Source: Chinchilla lanigera (taxonomy: Eukaryota; Chordata; Mammalia; Rodentia; Chinchillidae). Taken from it: a stretch of DNA of 64,000 nucleotides. The stretch spans positions 5,469,133 to 5,533,132 of the forward strand of contig NW_004955460.1 of the NCBI RefSeq assembly GCF_000276665.1, read 5' to 3'. This document shows, piece after piece, positions 1 through 10,625 of this stretch. Position 1 is the stretch's first letter, and the number at the start of each line of letters is the position of its first letter. The notes beneath the pieces are model-generated. The model was given only the letters and a program-made list of their open reading frames with translations. It searched no databases and was not told the origin of the DNA. The translations under genes were made by a program, and so were the position numbers.

Positions 1-159
1 CTAGTGTCCCTAGTTTTCCTGTTGGTCAGGTTTGCCCCTGAGTGACCCCTGAGAAGCACTACTTAGTCTGGGGTTTTCCGGCAGTTGTTGATTTTTATCT
101 AGTTATCCCAGGTCTCAGATGCGGGCATTGGTGTAAGCTGATGGCAGACTATCTGATCC

Positions 160-395
160 AGCATCCCCTTGCAGTTCAGGGCAGGTGCACAGCCCAGACT
201 CAGGTTGCGCTGGTTTGACAATCCCCTTCCAGTGTACCTATGTCCCCAGGCAGTTTAGGGTACAGGGAAAACACAGACGCAAACTGCAGGGTTAAAAGTT
301 TGTGAACCACCTGATTCTGTGTCTCCAGTCAGTTCAGGACACGTACAGGAACCAGATGCAGGCCGGACAGGCAGCAGTGACAGACTGCCCGTGCC
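160..395. repeat. Degenerate ~78 bp tandem repeat
   Basis: Three phrases of the form CAGTTCAGGRCA recur near 173, 250 and 329, a spacing of about 78 bases. Each is followed by a similar CA-rich stretch. The copies are poorly conserved, so this is a by-eye minisatellite call next to the clearer 182 bp array. Bases 1-160 hold nothing I recognise. Confidence 0.45.
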
Positions 396-885
396 TGCAA
401 CCTCCTAGTGGATCCAGGTGCAAGTAAAGCATGGGCTTGAGCTGCTGGCTGGACTAGCATCTCTTGGAGCACTTGCTCACTCAGTGCAGGGCTCATGCAG
501 GGAGAGGCCGCATTCACACCCCAGTGAGAGCAGTCCCCAGGGCTTCTGAGTGAGGACCTCCTGTCTGGCTCTCTCTGCGAGTTTCAGCTGGGACCCATGG
601 CAGTGGGAGTAAAGCATGGACTTGAACCATGGGACCAACAGCTCTTGCAGCATTCACTCACTGGGTGCAGGGCGCATGCAAGGAGGGGCCATATGCACCC
701 CCCCAGCTGGAGCAGTCCCTGGGGCTTCTGAGTGAGGACCTCCTGTCTGGCTCTCTCTGCGAGTTTCACCTGGGACCCATGGCAGTGGGAGTAAAGCATG
801 GACTTGAACCATGGGACCAACAGCTCTTGGAGCATTCGCTCAGTGGGTGCAGGGTGCATGCAAGGAGGGGCCACAGTCACTTTTA
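356..885. repeat. Three-unit ~182 bp tandem repeat (minisatellite)
   Basis: The block starting GGCTTCTGAGTGAGGACC at 541 repeats at 723, an offset of 182 bases with only a few mismatches. A more diverged earlier copy is visible from about 413: GTAAAGCATGG occurs at 424, 609 and 791. The open frames here (108 and 125 residues) owe their length to the repeat and are not credited as genes. The array abuts a retroviral LTR piece at 885 and may be an expanded repeat in the R/U5 side of that LTR; this is inference. Confidence 0.85.
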
Positions 886-987
886 TAGCATTTATCAGGT
901 AGGGCTGGGGTCTTTTTTGAGCAAGTGGAACTTTACAAATATTGGAACAAACTAGAAACAAAAACAGGCCAGATACAGCTTGTAACT
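885..987 (-). mobile_element. LTR fragment of class I ERV (downstream LTR, partial)
   Basis: This segment matches 7487-7600 on the same strand, sharing the stretches ACTTTACAAATAT, GGAACAAACT and CAGCTTGTA. On the minus strand it reads toward a TATAAAA motif at about 887-893, as expected for a U3 region. It is cut at 988 by a MaLR element, and on the low side it gives way to the 182 bp tandem repeats, where the two LTR copies stop matching. Confidence 0.65.
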
Positions 988-1463
988 CTGATTTCTCTTA
1001 TTGCTGAGACAAAATACTGACATCGAAAATTAAGGAAGGAGAGGTTTACTTAGCTCACAGTTTGTGGAGGTTTCAGTTCATAATCAACTGTCTCCAAGAC
1101 AGGGTGGTATGGCACAGGTACAACACTTCAAGGCAGCAGAAGACAGCAAAAGCAACAAGAGCATAAAGGGGGGACAAGCCTTTTTTTCCTCCCTTCTATT
1201 GTATGCAGGCCACCAACCCTCAGGTGAGTATAGCAGTCACACTATCTCCATGCCCTCCTCTTGCACAGGTTCGGGATGTTTATGAAGTGAGGCCCCTGGC
1301 CCTCTGCTGAGTTACATAGCTAAACTTCTAAACTTCTCAAGTTGACACAATGAACAACATCCTAGAGCAGTAAGGGCATGTCTTCTACACCCTAGGATGT
1401 AGAACTGCTGAGTTACTTAATTAAACTTCTAGACTTCTCAAGTTGACACAATGTATCAGCCAT
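988..1463 (-). repeat. 3' LTR of the MaLR provirus, with internal tandem duplication
   Basis: This is homologous to 3289-3669 but longer, because the LTR's 5' tip is duplicated in tandem. The block beginning GCTGAGTTAC occurs at 1306 and again at 1407 (101-base offset), each followed by a copy of CTTCTCAAGTTGACACAATG. The first few bases expected at the high-strand edge of the LTR are missing at 988. Confidence 0.8.
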
Positions 1464-1918
1464 TATAATCCACTCCTTGTCAGTTTGGCAACCAGACACA
1501 TTTCTTTAAACTGGTCTACAGATACAAAGACCATGCTTATTCTTACCATTACACAATTTAAACATTATAACACAGGTTTAACAATCCTTCAGAACCAGTA
1601 TTAAGTCTGCCAAAATTATATTGGAACCGTAACATTCCACCTCTGGTTCTCCAAAGACTCATGCACATCTCTTTATGCAGAAGGCATTTAGTCCATTTCT
1701 AAGAGTTGCCAAAGTCCTAACAGTTTCAGTGTTGCTAAAAAGTCCAAGTGCCAAATCTCCAAGATGTAAGGCAAGCTCTTAGGTGCAAACGTCTGTACAA
1801 ACTCTTAGCTGCAAGCATCTGTACAAATTCCAACATTCAATGGCACAACGTAAATATTTCCATGCCGAAAGTTACAAATGGGGATACAAAGTATTGGGAC
1901 TAAAATCCAGCAGAGCAA

Positions 1919-2099
1919 ATTGTGGAGAAATTTGTACACACTTGTAATCCCAGCACTCAGGAGGTCAGGGCAGGAGGATTGTTTAGAGTTTGAAGCCAGC
2001 CTGGGCTACAAAATGAGTTCAAGACTAACCTAAACTACACAGTGAGACCAAAAAGACAAAAATACATACCTACATACCTACATACCTACATACATACAT
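1919..2099 (+). mobile_element. B1-type SINE (7SL-derived) with TACA-rich tail
   Basis: The core TTGTAATCCCAGCACTCAGG and the GTGAGACC end identify a 7SL-derived monomer. The internal half-duplication (CCTGGGCTAC / CTAAACTACAC) is as in rodent quasi-dimeric B1. The tail is a (TACA/TACC) microsatellite at about 2066-2099. It is flanked by imperfect target duplications AAAATCCAGCAGAGCAA (1902-1918) and AAAATCGAACAGGGCAA (2100-2116), so it inserted into the MaLR internal region. Confidence 0.85.
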
Positions 2100-3288
2100 A
2101 AAATCGAACAGGGCAATCATTATATCCTGTAGTTTCAGGCCCAGCATCTGTAGCAATCTGTGGATAACTGTGAGATCCAAAAGGCCTGAGTGACTCCATC
2201 CATATGGCACTTCTGGTGGTTACAGCTCACACGGCTTCTCTCTTAGGCCTGCTTTGCTCCCTCATTGTAGCATTCCTTAGATGATCCACATTCCTGGCTT
2301 TTCCAAACTTCTGGGATCTCCACTATACCTTCAGCTTCACGTTCACAGCTTCACATATTGCCCTCTTAGGGGCACACTGCCTGGCTTCCCAGGCCTTCTG
2401 AAATTGGGGTGGAAGTATTTTTAACCCACAACTTTTGCATTGTGCATGTGCCTAAAGCCAACACCATATGGGTGATGCCAAGGTCTGTTGCCAGTTGGAG
2501 CAGACCTATTATTTCCTCTTTCTTGGCTGTAGAGGTCAAGTGCCTGGATCACTGGGCACTCTGAATCCAATTCTGAGGAACAAATCCTCTGTATTGCCAC
2601 CATTCTGGAACATGGTGTGCTGTGGCTTTCTCCTCAAAGCAAAGTCTTTCACTTTTGCAGTTTTGAGGCTGCAAAGGTTTGAGACTTGCTGCTTCTTGTG
2701 GTACCTTTAGGCCATCTTTTATATTCTCAGCAATGGAGATCTCCTCAACTCTATCTTTGTAATCCACAGCTTTACTAGAACTTTCTTTCTGGCCAAATTC
2801 ACAATATTTTAAATCATTTTTCTGGGCTCTCTGCTCTTGAGTCTCAATATAAATCTGGTTAAACCTCCACCAACAGTAGCGATGCCACAGCCTCAACATT
2901 AGACTGCCTTGAAATTTGTTCTGCCAGATTAATTAGTACATCACTCTTAGTCTCAGTCTCAGGCAAAGTCTCTGTACACAAGCAAAATCCAGACAAACTT
3001 TTTGCCAAGTAATAACACATATCATCTAGAGTCCAACAATCAGTGCAATCCTTCTTCCCAGAAGAAACCTCCCAAGCCTGGTCTTTACTGGCAGAATTTC
3101 TATCAGCCTTCCGGTCTTCTGAGTTCTGACCAGAATCTCCCATACAGAAAAGCCTAAGGCATTCCAGCTGTACTCTTTCAGGTGCCATCTCTAAACCTTT
3201 CCAAACTCTTCCCACAAGCCATTCCCAAAGGCTCTTGAACCACATGGTCAGGTATAGTCACAGAAACAACACTCCTGGTACCAAATTC

Positions 3289-3669
3289 TTTCTTAATTAC
3301 TTTTCTCATGTTGCTGAGACAAAATACCTGACATCCAAAATTAAAGAAGGAAAGATTTATTTAGCTCACAGTTTGTGGATGTTTCAGTCCATAATCAGTT
3401 GGCTCCAAGGCAGGGTGGCATGGCATAGGGATAACACTTTAAGGCAGCAATAGCAACAAGAGCAAAAGTGGGAAGAGCAAGCCTCTTTTCCTCCCTTATA
3501 TTATAAGCAAGCTGCTACCTTCTAGGGCGGGTGTAGCACTAATACCATGTCCATGCCCTCTTATTGCACAGAATGAAGATGTTTACAAAGTAAGGACCCT
3601 AGCCCCCTGATGAGTCACTTAGTAACACTTCTAAACTTTTCAAGTTGACACAGTGTATCAACTATTACA
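3289..3669 (-). repeat. 5' LTR of the MaLR provirus
   Basis: This 381 bp LTR reads TGTAATAGTTGATAC at its 5' end on the minus strand (from 3669). It contains AATAAATCTTTCCTTC as poly(A) signal context and ends next to the primer binding site at 3270-3283. The same LTR family is solo at 12501-12899 and inverted at 41346-41504. Confidence 0.85.
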
Positions 3670-3877
3670 GGTGGCTAGGTTTAAACTCTATACAGTCTCC
3701 AAGATGACATGACAGTTTTCATAGAGCAAACCCTGTTACTGGCTCATCCTGGCATTTGAGATCCATTTGTGTCCATTGTTCATCAAGGTCATGATCAAGT
3801 GTGGGACCTTCACTCATATTGCTTGTCCCAGTGTCAGTTTGTCAGCCTGTTTGATGAGGACAACTGTGGCTGCCAAA

Positions 3878-4531
3878 TCACAGAGGCATGGGTCTTGCTG
3901 CCACGATGTCTAATTGTTTGGATAGGTATACCACCAGCCTCTGCCAGGGCTCAACTCTTTGGGATAGGACTCTGAGAGCCAAATGGTCTTTCTCACAGAC
4001 AAAGAAATTGAACTTCCAGCTCATATCTGGCATTCCTAGTGCAGGAGTACAAGAAAATAGCCTTTTGACCTCTTTATAGGCCTCTTCTTGTGGACCCCCT
4101 CCCACTCAAACAGCTTTTCCTCCAGCTCTGTCAATGTTGCATAGAGTGGCTTGACCTTTCCAGAAAACCGTGGTATCCAAATGCAACAGAATCCAGCTTG
4201 CTCCCAGGAACTCTTGTAGCTTTTTCTAACTGGTCTTTGGATGGAGCAAATAACCCGTTTTCTTTCTAGCCCCAGGAAACAGTGCTCTTTTATGATAAAC
4301 CCCAGATAATGGACAAAGAGGTGGCATATTTGTGCCTTGTCCCAGGACACTTTGTATCCTGTGTCCTGGCATTGTCAAAGAAGGGTTCATGCCCCTTCCC
4401 AACAATCCTGTTCTCTCTCACTTGCCAGGAAAGGTTATCAACACACTGGAGCAAAACACATTTCAGCTGGTCTGGGATGGCAGACAGCACAACAGCAAAA
4501 GCTTCCCAAACAGAATGTGGAATGCTTAAAA
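3878..4531 (-). pseudogene. ERV pol remnant: reverse transcriptase, broken by frameshifts
   Basis: Three overlapping minus-strand frames together read as the palm-to-connection part of a gammaretrovirus-like reverse transcriptase. A degenerate catalytic box (CVDN in place of the family's usual YVDD) lies at 4434-4445. A segment rich in AGFC.LWIP..-like residues follows at about 4150-4220, and a TPALGMPD-type connection segment followed by VVYLSK lies in 3900-4060. The pieces are in different frames (frame changes between 4290 and 4350 and between 4036 and 4105), so no functional protein is possible. The 5' side is cut by the L1 insertion at 4540. The assignment rests on motif resemblance and order. 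Confidence 0.8.
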
Positions 4532-4539
4532 CCCTGGGG

Positions 4540-5330
4540 TAAAGAAACCCTTCTCCACTGTTAGTGGGAATGTAGAATGGTGCAACCATTATGGAAATCA
4601 ATGTGGAGATACCTCAGAAAACTAGGATAAATGGTCCTATTTGACCCAGCTGTTCCCCTTCGGGGTATTTTCTCAAAAGAATTAAAAACATACCACAGTG
4701 ATATATGTACACCCATGTTTATAGCAGCACAATTTGTCATAGCTAAATCTTGGAAACAAACCACATGCTCATCAATTGAGGAATGGATAAAAAAGGTGTA
4801 GTATTTTTATACAATGGAGTATTACTCAGCTATAAAGGATAAAGTTGAGACATGTATGTGGAAATTGATGCGACTTCAGTCCATACTCATAAGTGAAATA
4901 AATCAGTCTCACATATGTAAACATCATATTATCTCCCTAGTGTAACAAGCTGAAAGAGTAAATAAAACCCCAAATGTACAATAGATATTGTAAAGTGAGA
5001 AGAAACTCTTCAAAAGGAAAGAGAAACTGTGATGGGGAAAAGGAGAATAGAAGGAAAGAAAAAGGAAAAATAAATAAATAAATTATATACATGTATACAC
5101 ACACAAGATAGTTAAGATAGGTATAGTTCTAACTGCTATTAGTTCATGGAAAGGAAAGGTTTGTGTCTCTACAGTTTGATCAATTTTTCATGCCTATATC
5201 TTGTAATATGAGAAACTACTTTGAAGATAAAAATACTCAGTGTACTAACCATTGTTACTCTTCTACAATCTTGTTTTGAAATTTTGTACCATTGTTTTTA
5301 TTAGTTTATTTTTCTTTAAAATAAAAAAAG
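4540..5330 (+). mobile_element. 5'-truncated L1 insertion (ORF2 end plus 3' UTR)
   Basis: The sequence from CCCTTCTCCACTGTT through the GAATGGATAAA and AATGGAGTATTACTC blocks is the conserved end of L1 ORF2. It is followed by a purine-rich 3' UTR and an AAATAAAAAAAG tail. It is flanked by target duplications CCCTGGGG at 4532-4539 and 5331-5338, with matching A-rich context on the outer side. It splits the retroviral reverse transcriptase. Confidence 0.9.
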
Positions 5331-5405
5331 CCCTGGGGCAGCCTGGTCCAAGTCAATTGAGTTTTTTGTCCCATGTTGGTTTCTTTCCATTTAAAGTGAA
5401 TACAG

Positions 5406-5518
5406 GGGCTGGGGATTTAGCTCAGCGGCAAAGCTCCTGCCTGGCAAGTGCAAGGTCGTGAGTTCGGTTCCCGGTACCAGAAAAAAACCAAAAAAAAAAA
5501 AAAAATAAAAAAAAAAAA
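5406..5518 (+). mobile_element. ID-type SINE (tRNA-derived)
   Basis: It begins GGGCTGGGGATTTAGCTCAG (an A-box-like pol III promoter) and has GAGTTCGGTTCCC as a B-box, followed by GGTACCAG and a long A-rich tail with interspersed T. Target duplications TAAAGTGAATACAG flank it at 5392-5405 and 5519-5532. It lies in the decayed retroviral pol. Confidence 0.95.
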
Positions 5519-5864
5519 TAAAGTGAATACAGGCTGACTTTAAGGATGCAAGCAGAAGGCATCTTTGAGATACAAGCAGCTGAAACTGGTTGCCCCAGAT
5601 GTGAGCTCAGCAATGCATAGGGGTTTGGAATCACCAGGTGTAGGGTAACAGTGGCGTTATTGACTGCTCAGAGGTCCTTTACTGGCCGGTAATCATTTCT
5701 GCCAGGCTTCTTAATCAGCAGTGGCAGATGGCACTCTATCAAGATCCCTGCCTCCTTCAGTTGCTTGTGTGTTCCAAGATTCCAAGCTGTGCTTCCCTAG
5801 GTATGGCATATTGTCTCATCCTTGCAGGAGTTGTTCCTGGTTTGAGTTCTGCCAGTAATGGGGC

Positions 5865-6188
5865 CTAGTTTTTAGCCAGTCCAGGTGAGGACTTTTTGGC
5901 CCATACCTCTGGGTATACTTCTAACAGCAGTGAAAGGTTCAGTTCTTTTCTATCCACCATATATAATTTCCATTCTTCTTCTTCGGGTACTGTGACCAAC
6001 AGAATTAGGTTTTCCTTGGTACTGAGGGTCAGGCTAATAGGTCCCTCAGGTGTGAATGTTGTTTGGGCTCTGAGTTTAGTCAGCAAGTGCCTTCCCAGGC
6101 AGGGAATGAGGCACCTAGACAGGTGATTGTGTGGAGCACAGCCAGCAGGCAAGTGGCTCATCTGAGCGGCTGGGAGGTTTGGCCTCAT
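5865..6188 (-). pseudogene. ERV pol remnant: protease end and start of RT
   Basis: A 107-codon open stretch on the minus strand carries a CLGRHLLTKL block (about residues 30-39). Downstream it has an acidic, tryptophan-containing segment (EEEEWKLY at about 71-78) and a PEVWAKKSSPGLA-like block near its end. This order resembles the junction between protease and reverse transcriptase in gamma-type retroviruses. It is open only locally; the next recognisable block (NPYALLSSHLGQPV, minus strand, 5590-5630) is in another segment. It is a remnant. Confidence 0.65.
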
Positions 6189-7320
6189 TCAGCCCTGAAT
6201 CCTGGGAGGTCACTTGAGGTAGGGGGTCTGTGGTGGGTGGATCATCCAGAAGGGCCAGTGGTGGTGATGCAGATGGTAGCCAGGAGAAGTAGGGTGGAGG
6301 AAAGACCTCTTCATCAGGGAGTTCCCTGATATATTGTTTTTCTCAGAGTCTTTGTTGGACTCTTGAGACCTCGGACAATGAAGACCTGACTCTGTACTTT
6401 CCTTTCTTTGTAGACTAGCACCCATGGCATTACAGTCTGGGCAGTCACTAGCCAAGAGTCTATATATGGGAATTGGTCAGTGTGGCCATGCATCACTTGC
6501 CAAACTGCTCAAATCAGGGAACGGTCTAGACTTTCCTCCAGGACCCACCTGATGTCAAGGTGGGGCCAGTCTACCTCACAGAAGGCACAGAGTTTTGACA
6601 GTTTCATTTTTATATCATATAACTATTAAAACTCCTTTTGATATTCTTGACCATACAGTCTAAGACAGTTGGTTCGCTTTTTGTTGCTCCCATATTTTAA
6701 GCTTCCTGCCCTGTGTATGGTGTCACAACAGTCAAGGGTGGGAGTCCCCTGGAGAAGACCACTCAGATGCTGCCTAACCACATCTCTCACAAGGATTTAG
6801 GTGCATCTTGGATAAGATGTACATGTGTAAACCTGGGCCTGGTCAGCCTCTTATTATGGTGGGTGAATCACCATTCTGCAATATGGTGTCATCACAGAAA
6901 TGCAGGTTAGGGTCCACTTGGACTCTGTAGCTTGCACTGATGGAACCACAAATATGTTTACATTCACTCACACAGTCACTCAGAAGTCATAATGTTCCTC
7001 CAGTTATGGAAATTCCTGACTGGGGTCTCTAGTGTGAGACCCTAGGAAGTGATCAGTCTACCATTCCATCCATAGGGATGGGCCCAACTTGATATGAGGG
7101 CCCCAGACCTTAACTTGTCTAGAAGTCCCAACAAGAAACTGGTCCATTTCTCTGCTAAGCCCAGTCAGGATGATGTCAGAGCACCACTTGTCTTGTCCTC
7201 TCCAGGGAAGGAGGTCTCACCAATTGGGAGAGAAGTATGCTTCCCTGTTCTCCAAGGAGGGAATCTGGAAGGTTGTCCCATGACTCCGAGCTGGTAGCTC
7301 ATGGGGCCAGCATGGTCAGT

Positions 7321-7338
7321 TCCCAGGCCAGGGAACCA
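7321..7338 (-). promoter_or_regulatory. Primer-binding-site-like segment of the class I ERV
   Basis: On the minus strand the bases just inside the presumed LTR end read TGGTTCCCTGGCCTGGGA. That is the right place, length and TGG start for a tRNA primer binding site. I do not assign a tRNA. Confidence 0.5.
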
Positions 7339-7340
7339 AA

Positions 7341-7657
7341 TATTACAGTAATTTTAGGTTTACAGGAGGTGAAGAAACTCAATGGCGCACAGAGAATTGG
7401 AAGGAAGCAACCTTTATTACACCAGCAGGCTCAGTGAACCTGCATACTCCAAAATCTGAGCCCTGAGTTAGTATAGGAAGTTACTTCTATAACATTTTTC
7501 AGGTAGGGTGTGGCTGTTTTGTGAGTGAGTGAAACTTTACAAATATGGGAACAAACTGGACACAAAAATAGGCCAGGTACAGCTTGTACCTCTGGTTACA
7601 TTTTGTGGTTAGCAAGTCTGTTCACAGCAGTGGAATGAGCACTGCAGACTATTAACA
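7341..7657 (-). repeat. 5' LTR of the class I ERV
   Basis: On the minus strand it starts TGTTAATAGTCTGCAG at 7657. It shares about 100 bases with 885-987 and carries an AATAAA poly(A) signal (TTTATT on the plus strand at 7413-7418). It is followed by the primer-binding-site-like segment at 7321-7338. The exact inner edge is estimated. Confidence 0.7.
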
Positions 7658-7809
7658 TATTTGGGTTTTGATAGATTTTAAACAAAAATTCTTCTGCAAA
7701 ATCAATGTACAAGAGAGAAAAATCAACAAACCACAAGTTAGAGCTTTAAAAAAATGAATACAATTCATAAGATTTGAGAAAGAAAATAAGGAAGATAAGA
7801 TGAAGAAAT

Positions 7810-8151
7810 TGTTATTATAATTTAGATCTTAAATATCCCCCAAAGTTCCCTATGTAAAGGTTTGGTCATCAGTCTGGCATGGGAAAGTGGTGGAAGTGTA
7901 AGTAGGACTTAGTGGAAAGACTTCAGGTCATTGAGGGATGTGCCCTTGAAATAGACATTGGAACCCCAACCCTTTCCTCCATTGCTTTCTCATCTGCCAT
8001 GTGCTCCTGCCATAGTGTTGAGTGCTGCCACAGGCCCAAAGCAACAGGGCCAACCACTGCTGATGGAGACTTCCGAAACTGTGAGCAAAAATAAACCTTT
8101 TGCCTTTTAAATTGTTTACTTTAGGGATTGTATCACAGCAAAGCTAACACA
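7810..8151 (+). mobile_element. Solo MaLR LTR (MLT/MST-like)
   Basis: The sequence has the classical order of a MaLR LTR: TGTTAT start, CCCCCAAAGTTCCC, GTTTGGTC, CTTCAGGTCATTGAGGG, CACAGGCCCAAAGCAACAGG, GAAACTGTGAGC and AAAATAAACC (poly(A) signal at about 8091). It ends TCACAGCAAAGCTAACACA. The 60-residue frame at 7912 is incidental. Confidence 0.85.
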
Positions 8152-10130
8152 GTGATAAATATTAAGAATAAGAAAAATAAAAACTATTATAACTCTAAAC
8201 AACCTCTATATACCTTTCTTCCCTTCAATTAACATTCCACTGACTTACTGTAGCTTTATAAGTCATGGTTAAACATAGTACAGTTTATCTGTACATGTGC
8301 TTCAAGATTGTTTTGACTACTTTTCAATCTGCATTTTTCCCAAAACTTTAGAAACAACTTATCATTTTCACAAAATAATTCTTGAGATATTGATTGGGAA
8401 CATATGAATACATGGAATAATTTGGGGAGACATGATAATTACATACAGTATTGAGACCTCCAATCCATTAATATGGTATATGCTCACTTTATTTAAGTTT
8501 TTATTTTTTCTACATAATAGTTAATAGTTATTCTGTGTAGAGATAATGTGCATGAATCCAATGATTTATTTTTAATTTGTTATTTAAGTTGTGTGTTTTA
8601 AACAATTTTATCTTTGTTGCTAGTATATAGCAACAAGATTTAAAAAATAAGGATGTGGCATATACCATTAAGTATTTTAAAAATATTTTGTTGACAATGT
8701 GGAAAAAAAGATTAGTAGAGGAGCAAGCTTGGGGAGCAAGAAAATTTAGTAGGCTTCTATGTAACACAAATGACAGCTAATAATACCCTAAAGTAAAATT
8801 GCGGTAATGGAAAAGAGAAGTAGATAAAAGAGCTTTAAAAGATAAAAGTATATTCAGAGCTTGCTGACTCCTGGATGTGGGATGGGGAAAAAGAAGGAAT
8901 TCATGATCATTTTAACATCTGGAGGAACTGTAGTACAGTATTATTCACAAAAGTGGAAGAAAGAAAATTGGATCTTGCATGGGGGTAGACATGCCAAAAA
9001 CTGAACTCAGCGAGTCAAAAATGTTTGTGGAACAGCTAGGCAAACCTGCCCAGTCCATAGTTTGATTTATTATGAATATGAGCTTCAGGAGAGAGATGTT
9101 GGCTTGAGTTATTATGGAAATGGTAGGTGAAGACATCAAAGTTCAAAGGATTACTAAGTATGTAATGAAGTATGAAGGAAAATGTATGCAGGAAGAGAAG
9201 GAAATTATCAAATGTGAAACTGTGGCTACACTAATATTTAAAAGATAGGCAGATAAACGAGCATGAGATAAATGATCGGGCTTCAAAAGTACATAGAAGA
9301 AAGAAAGAGAAGCTCAGAGAAGGATGGGTGTCAAATACTGAAGAAATCAAATTAAAGAAGAGTTGAAAATGTTCTGATTTTAACACAAAGAAGTCACGAT
9401 GACCTGGCAGAAACATCCCTCATGTTTCTGGAAAGTGGAAAGCAGACAGTGCTTCCAGGTCTACAGCGCAAATCACTCTCAACAGTATTTTCAAAGAACT
9501 TTATTATGCGAAGGAAAGGGAAGCTTGAACAGATATCAGAAGAGGGAAACTTTAAGAATAATTTCTTTTTAATGGTTGAGAGGCAAGCATACTAAAAAAA
9601 TAAAGATAGCACATTATTGGTTTTTAAAACGTAGTATGCTTTCATCTCATCCGGGACACTTAGACAAAAGAAACTCCTGAATTCTGGTGGGTGGTGTTGC
9701 TGATTTAATAGATTTGAGATGCGACCGTGGAATCTGTTTTGAATCAAGTACCCAGGTGTATTTGATGTGAGATTTAGAAAGACTACAATTTAAGCAATTC
9801 TACAGTGAAGGACAGCAGGGATGAAGCTGGTGGAATGCAGTCCACAGAGGTATGGGGAGGAAAGGGGTCCAGGGAACAGGTGGCAGGATGAATGCCTTAA
9901 AGGAAGAACACAGTGCTATGAGAGCAGGGAAACAGAGGGGTGGCCTGTGGATACACCTGTGTATGTACTAAGCACGTGAGGATGAATGAGAGGCATGCTG
10001 ATGGAATGGGGACAGGAAGAGTTAATTTGAAAATGGATATTTTTAGAAATGGTGAAAAAACATGACAACATCCTGGGTAGCGTAGGCCCAGGTGAAATTA
10101 GATATTATTCATCTGCAGTGACAATGATCT
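8152..10130. other. No recognised feature (AT-rich)
   Basis: About 2 kb of AT-rich sequence with only short frames (64-79 residues, no recognisable motif). I see no repeat family that I can name with confidence. Confidence 0.5.
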
Positions 10131-10625
10131 ATAAAGTTGTACCCTCCACTTTACTCCCTTTCCCGCTGCCACCATCAGTCCTAATGTACAAGGTGTTGGA
10201 CATAATATAGGCAGGCAAATGGGGCAGCTTATTATGCCAACTGTTAATTTATTGTCTCAGCTCCAAACCCACTCTTCTTGACCTGCTTGGAGGTGCTAGA
10301 GCCTGTAAACTTTGCCCTTAGCTGGCTAGTACAGTGTTAAAGTCTTAGCAGATACCGCTCCCGGGGTAATGCAAAAAGGGGCTTCTCTTTCTTATTCTGG
10401 TGCTTTCTCTCATGATCCTATGATGCAGCTGCCATAGGCTCATCTCCTTGACAAGGGAGATATCAGAATCTGGCAGGTCCAGTGACATGTGCTTCCTATG
10501 CGTCCCACTGGTACCCTAGCGGGTAGGAAGCTCGGGGGTGGAAGAGGATGCTCTTCCTCTTCCAAATTTGTTTCTTCTTGAATTTGTACCCACAGCGCTA
10601 GAGTGGGTGGCTGCTTCTTATATCC
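10131..10625. other. Unassigned, less AT-rich segment; possible ancient repeat
   Basis: This patch (for example CCGCTCCCGGGGTAATGC at about 10357 and CTAGCGGGTAGGAAGCTCGG at about 10517) is less AT-rich than its surroundings and stop-rich in all frames. It could be an old transposon or a conserved non-coding stretch; nothing in the sequence decides. Confidence 0.3.

Larger units (their letters stand above)
988..3669 (-). mobile_element. MaLR (ERVL-type) provirus, two LTRs plus internal region
   Basis: Two direct LTR copies flank about 1.8 kb of non-coding internal sequence. On the minus strand the 5' LTR is 3289-3669 and the 3' LTR about 988-1463. Immediately inside the 5' LTR (3270-3283) the minus strand reads TGGTACCAGGAGTG, a leucine-tRNA-type primer binding site typical of ERVL/MaLR elements. 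Each LTR carries an AATAAA poly(A) signal on the minus strand and ends in the usual GCAA..AAGTAA..T pattern. The internal frames (116 and 128 residues, minus strand) have no recognisable domain, as expected for a non-autonomous MaLR. A B1 SINE lies inside at 1919-2099. The element itself sits in a decayed class I ERV. Confidence 0.85.
3670..7657 (-). mobile_element. Class I (gamma-type) endogenous retrovirus, decayed, env not found
   Basis: On the minus strand this runs from an LTR at about 7341-7657, through a primer-binding-site-like segment (7321-7338), across broken gag/pol sequence, to the reverse transcriptase end near 3670. Recognisable protein remnants are a protease-to-RT segment (5865-6188) and RT (3878-4531). 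No env remnant is visible between pol and the downstream LTR piece at 885-987, so env is probably deleted. It is interrupted by an L1 tail (4540-5330) and an ID SINE (5406-5518); the MaLR provirus lies between it and its downstream LTR piece. Multiple stops and frame changes show it is dead. The bases between 6190 and 7320 probably hold gag, but I cannot recognise it domain by domain. Confidence 0.8.

Noticed and set aside
584..961. 125- and 108-codon frames on opposite strands
   Set aside because: They exist because the 182-base tandem repeat lacks stops; no domain or codon signal.
2549..3245. 116- and 128-codon minus-strand frames
   Set aside because: They lie inside the MaLR internal region, which normally has no coding capacity, and no domain is visible.
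5406..5480. tRNA gene (A-box and B-box present)
   Set aside because: It has a SINE tail and target duplications and does not fold into a full cloverleaf by eye; it is an ID element.
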